The translations under genes and the position numbers were made by a program. The notes below the pieces were generated by a model. It searched no databases. It saw only the letters and a list, made by a program, of their open reading frames with translations, and had not been told where the DNA came from. A stretch of DNA of 64,000 nucleotides from Aureivirga sp. CE67 (lineage in GTDB: Bacteria; Bacteroidota; Bacteroidia; Flavobacteriales; Flavobacteriaceae). Positions 62,001 to 64,000 of the stretch are shown one piece after another (the stretch's first letter is position 1; each line of letters begins with the position of its first letter). Location of the stretch: the NCBI RefSeq assembly GCF_015767245.1, contig NZ_JADOTV010000012.1:62001-126000 (forward strand), read 5' to 3'.

Positions 62001-62945
62001 ATGAAATTAAACAGAATATTTTTAGCCCTATTTGCTACTATTATTTTAATTGCTTGTAATAATGATGATGATGGATTTAACCATGCTGCACAAGCTATTA
62101 CGGATGATGAAGATATAGTATCTTATTTAAAATCTCATTATTTAGACATGACAGATGATGAGATCAAAGAAATAGATGCTGATCAAACACCTCTTTTTGA
62201 CAATATGGTACAACAAAAAGTACTAAAAAATAATATTGAGTATAGTCTTTATTATTATGTAGAAAAGGAAGGAGTTACTATTAATCCTACGCCTGTAGAT
62301 TCTGTTTTAACAAGTTATAAAGGAACTTTATTGGACGGTAAAACGTTTGAAACTGCAAAAAATCCACTTTGGTTTACTTTAAATGGAGTAATTACTGGTT
62401 GGACATATGGAATTCCACATTTTAAAGGAGGAATACTTCAAACAAATGATGACGGAACTTTTGAATATTTAGATAAAGGAAAAGGAATTATTGTGATGCC
62501 TTCTGGTTTAGCTTATGGAAATGCAAGTCAGCCAAACTCTATTATTGAAGCGAATTCTCCATTAGTATTCCAATTAGAATTACATGATGTGAATGAAACA
62601 GATTCAGATAATGATGGAATTTTAAGTAAATTCGAAGATGTGAATAAAGATGGAATCTACGATGATGATTCTGATAATGATACTTTCCTAGATTATTTAG
62701 ATGGAGATGATGATAATGATGGAGTCTTGACTAAATATGAAAATGTAGATCCGAATGAAGATGGTGATCCTAGTGACGCTGTAGATACAGATGGTGACGG
62801 AACTCCAGATTATTTAGATACTGATGATGATGGAGATGGAACTCCAACTGCGGATGAAGATGCGGATGAAGATAAAAATGGAAATCCTGATGATGCAAAA
62901 GATTCAGATAATGATGGAACTCCAGATTATTTAGATGCGAACTAA
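62001..62945 (+). CDS. FKBP-type peptidyl-prolyl isomerase lipoprotein with TSP3 repeats
   Basis: A 314-residue surface lipoprotein. Lipobox LIAC (Cys19) and an acidic NNDDDG tether are followed by an FKBP domain (about 85-200; SYKGTLLDGKTFE, GIIVMPSGLAYGN) and a C-terminal run of thrombospondin type 3-like calcium loops (DSDNDGILSKFED, DTDGDGTPDYLD, DDDGDGTPTADED and others, about 205-314). It is close to gliding-motility-type FKBPs and also to cell-surface chaperones. Stabilised by Ca2+. Confidence 0.9.
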   Translation: MKLNRIFLALFATIILIACNNDDDGFNHAAQAITDDEDIVSYLKSHYLDMTDDEIKEIDADQTPLFDNMVQQKVLKNNIEYSLYYYVEKEGVTINPTPVDSVLTSYKGTLLDGKTFETAKNPLWFTLNGVITGWTYGIPHFKGGILQTNDDGTFEYLDKGKGIIVMPSGLAYGNASQPNSIIEANSPLVFQLELHDVNETDSDNDGILSKFEDVNKDGIYDDDSDNDTFLDYLDGDDDNDGVLTKYENVDPNEDGDPSDAVDTDGDGTPDYLDTDDDGDGTPTADEDADEDKNGNPDDAKDSDNDGTPDYLDAN

Positions 62946-62963
62946 TTTATTCTAAAAATATTT

Positions 62964-62994
62964 AAAAAGCCGATTATTCAATAATCGGCTTTTT
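62964..62994 (+). terminator. terminator of the FKBP gene
   Basis: AAAAAGCCGATTAT (62964-62977), loop TCA, ATAATCGGCTTTTT (62981-62994). Confidence 0.92.
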
Positions 62995-63002
62995 TATTTT
63001 AA

Positions 63003-63168
63003 TGAACTCATTTAAACTTTATGACTCAAAATTCGTTTCAAGCATGTTCATTACTGACTTGTGAAAAATTTTAACCATAGCAAAGGCTATGCCGAAAATT
63101 TTTCTCTTCATTATCAATAAACATCAGATGAAACTTCTAGTTTTGGCAAAAAAGTTTAAACTAGTTCA
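63003..63168. repeat. 166-bp near-palindromic element, MITE-like
   Basis: Ends TGAACTCATTTAAACTTT (63003-63020) and the reverse complement TGAACTAGTTTAAACTTT (63151-63168) match at 16 of 18 positions. The arms continue imperfectly to a central hairpin CATAGC-AAAG-GCTATG (63076-63091), exactly at the midpoint. The left arm is 45/51 identical to 55483-55533. Confidence 0.8.
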
Positions 63169-63543
63169 ATTTAAAGTTGCTACTGCTTCTTCTTTTTCTA
63201 CTTCGCAACAAACAAATTCTTTATCAGAAAAAGAATAACTCCATTCTCCTAATTGTCTTAAGATTGGAACTAGTTGTTTTGTTTTTTCTGTCAATGAATA
63301 TTCCACACGAGGAGGAGATTCATTATATTTTTTACGATTAATCAATCCGTCACTTTCTAATTCTCTCAATTGTTCTGTTAAAACCTTTCTAGAGATATTC
63401 GGGATTAAGAAATGAAGCTTTCCAAATCGTACACTTTTTTCTTCAAGATTGTATAAGATTAAAGGTTTCCATTTTCCTCCAATGAGATTGATTGTGTGTA
63501 CAACAGGACAACTATTTGGGTTTTCAAGGTATTTTCTGGCCAT
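63166..63543 (-). CDS. HxlR family transcriptional regulator
   Basis: A 125-residue winged-helix regulator. CPVVHTINLIGGKWKPLIL near 13-31 with its Cys and ISRKVLTEQLRELESDGLI near 64-82 are as in HxlR/YodB-type repressors, which often sense electrophiles or diamide through the N-terminal Cys. It is divergent from an NAD(P)H-quinone-oxidoreductase gene, which it probably represses; the gap of 108 bp holds repeats of GTTACT. The 3' end overlaps the repeat element by 3 bp. Confidence 0.9.
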   Translation of the reverse strand: MARKYLENPNSCPVVHTINLIGGKWKPLILYNLEEKSVRFGKLHFLIPNISRKVLTEQLRELESDGLINRKKYNESPPRVEYSLTEKTKQLVPILRQLGEWSYSFSDKEFVCCEVEKEEAVATLN

Positions 63544-63651
63544 GGTTACTTATAGGTTACTACTTTTTTACAAGATTAGCATTTTATTAGTTACAAAATA
63601 AAACAATTAAAAGTATATTTATGAAACTTTTAAAAAATAAAAAATCAAGAA
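63544..63651. promoter_or_regulatory. divergent operator region with GTTACT repeats
   Basis: GGTTACTTATAGGTTACTAC at 63543-63562 contains GTTACT twice, and AGTTAC recurs about 30 bp further on. It sits between the HxlR gene and the oxidoreductase gene, the usual place of HxlR operators. Confidence 0.4.
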
Positions 63652-64000
63652 ATGAAACATTTAATTGTATATACGCATTTTAACCCAGAGAGTTTTACAA
63701 AATCTGTTGTTACAGAAATCGAAAGAGTGAATTTAGAAAATGGTCATGATGTGATTGTGATTGATTTATATAAAGATGGATTTAACCCAGTTTTAGATCA
63801 AAAAGATATTGGATATATGTATCAAGGAGAGCCAGTTCCTGAAGAAATTCAGAAATACCATGATTTAATTAATTGGGCAGATCATATTTCTTTTGTTTAT
63901 CCACTTTGGTGGGCGCAGATGCCAGCAATTTTAAAAGGATTTATCGATAGAGTTTTCTCAAATGGTTATGCTTTTACTTATGATGAAAATGGAGCAGTTG
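63652..64000 (+). CDS. NAD(P)H:quinone oxidoreductase/flavodoxin-2 family protein, truncated by window end
   Basis: An ATG at 63652 opens a frame that runs through the window end: MKHLIVYTHFNPESFTKSVV, then VIVIDLYKDGFNP, DLINWADHISFVYPLWWAQMP and GFIDRVFSNGYAFTY, quoted in pieces. This is the flavodoxin_2 family (NAD(P)H dehydrogenase (quinone), MdaB/KefF-like), usually about 190-200 residues. FMN- or FAD-dependent, cytoplasmic, likely a detoxifying quinone reductase. It is divergent from HxlR, the typical YodB/AzoR1-like arrangement. Confidence 0.88.
   Translation, partial: MKHLIVYTHFNPESFTKSVVTEIERVNLENGHDVIVIDLYKDGFNPVLDQKDIGYMYQGEPVPEEIQKYHDLINWADHISFVYPLWWAQMPAILKGFIDRVFSNGYAFTYDENGAV

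Noticed and set aside
1-64000. CRISPR array, prophage or insertion sequence
   Set aside because: The only tandem repeat is the 21-bp minisatellite without spacers; no integrase, transposase, Cas or phage structural gene is encoded.

Overview
The window is a chromosomal stretch from a low-G+C (about 30% by eye) member of the Bacteroidota, most likely family Flavobacteriaceae. Supporting signs are a T9SS type A sorting domain, a GLPGLI protein beside a TonB-type barrel, a TPR sensor kinase paired with a LuxR-type regulator, many small Cys-lipoproteins, promoters of the TTG-N19-TAnnTTTG type and starts without a strong Shine-Dalgarno sequence. There is no rRNA, CRISPR array, transposase or prophage. 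Housekeeping genes (fmt, recQ, HU, pcm, two tRNA-His genes, wecB, hslR, lpxL type) alternate with accessory blocks.

Layout. 1-6.7 kb: a peroxiredoxin-like gene cut by the window edge, a FabG-like SDR, an AtoE-type fatty acid transporter followed by a zinc-ribbon protein, an unrecognised 325-aa protein, and a DsbA-like/SDR operon. 7-9 kb: an AraC regulator and two small unknown genes. 9-17 kb: a secreted beta-lactamase-fold hydrolase, an operon of a small Cys-containing exported peptide, a GLPGLI protein and a TonB-like barrel, a VOC protein and a T9SS-exported FG-GAP protein. 17-23 kb: small accessory genes, a 21-bp minisatellite, a Cys/Met-type PLP enzyme, a MarR-GNAT fusion plus cupin operon, and a divergent ORF broken by an in-frame amber codon. 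23-28 kb: a c-heme lipoprotein and a 604-aa partner of unknown function, a structured RNA element, and two tandem paralogues.

28-38 kb: wecB, a Wzx-like flippase, an OmpA protein, a class IV aminotransferase, then YqgE, HU, Fmt, RecQ and an AAA ATPase on the minus strand. 38-45 kb: a minus-strand block of poorly known proteins led by a 1307-aa beta-propeller-like protein, with a 161-bp near-palindromic element. 45-51 kb: a two-component system, an outer membrane barrel, 3-hydroxyacyl-CoA dehydrogenase and a Gfo/Idh/MocA enzyme. 51-57 kb: pcm, a PorT-like barrel, an amino-acid-hydroxylase-like TauD/clavaminate synthase protein with an AEC carrier, a voltage-gated-type channel ending in a zinc ribbon, and lipoproteins. 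57-64 kb: two tRNA-His genes, an LpxL-type acyltransferase, a rhomboid protease, an SDR/AraC pair, a TPMT-like methyltransferase with an S4 protein, an FKBP lipoprotein with TSP3 repeats, a second near-palindromic element, and a divergent HxlR/NAD(P)H-quinone-oxidoreductase pair cut by the right edge.

The most interesting items are the near-palindromic MITE-like elements, the heme-lipoprotein/604-aa pair, the Cys-peptide/GLPGLI/barrel operon with its internal hairpin, the MarR-GNAT operon with a perfect operator palindrome facing an amber-interrupted ORF, and the hydroxylase/exporter pair. Family names come from motifs read in the translations; no database search was possible.
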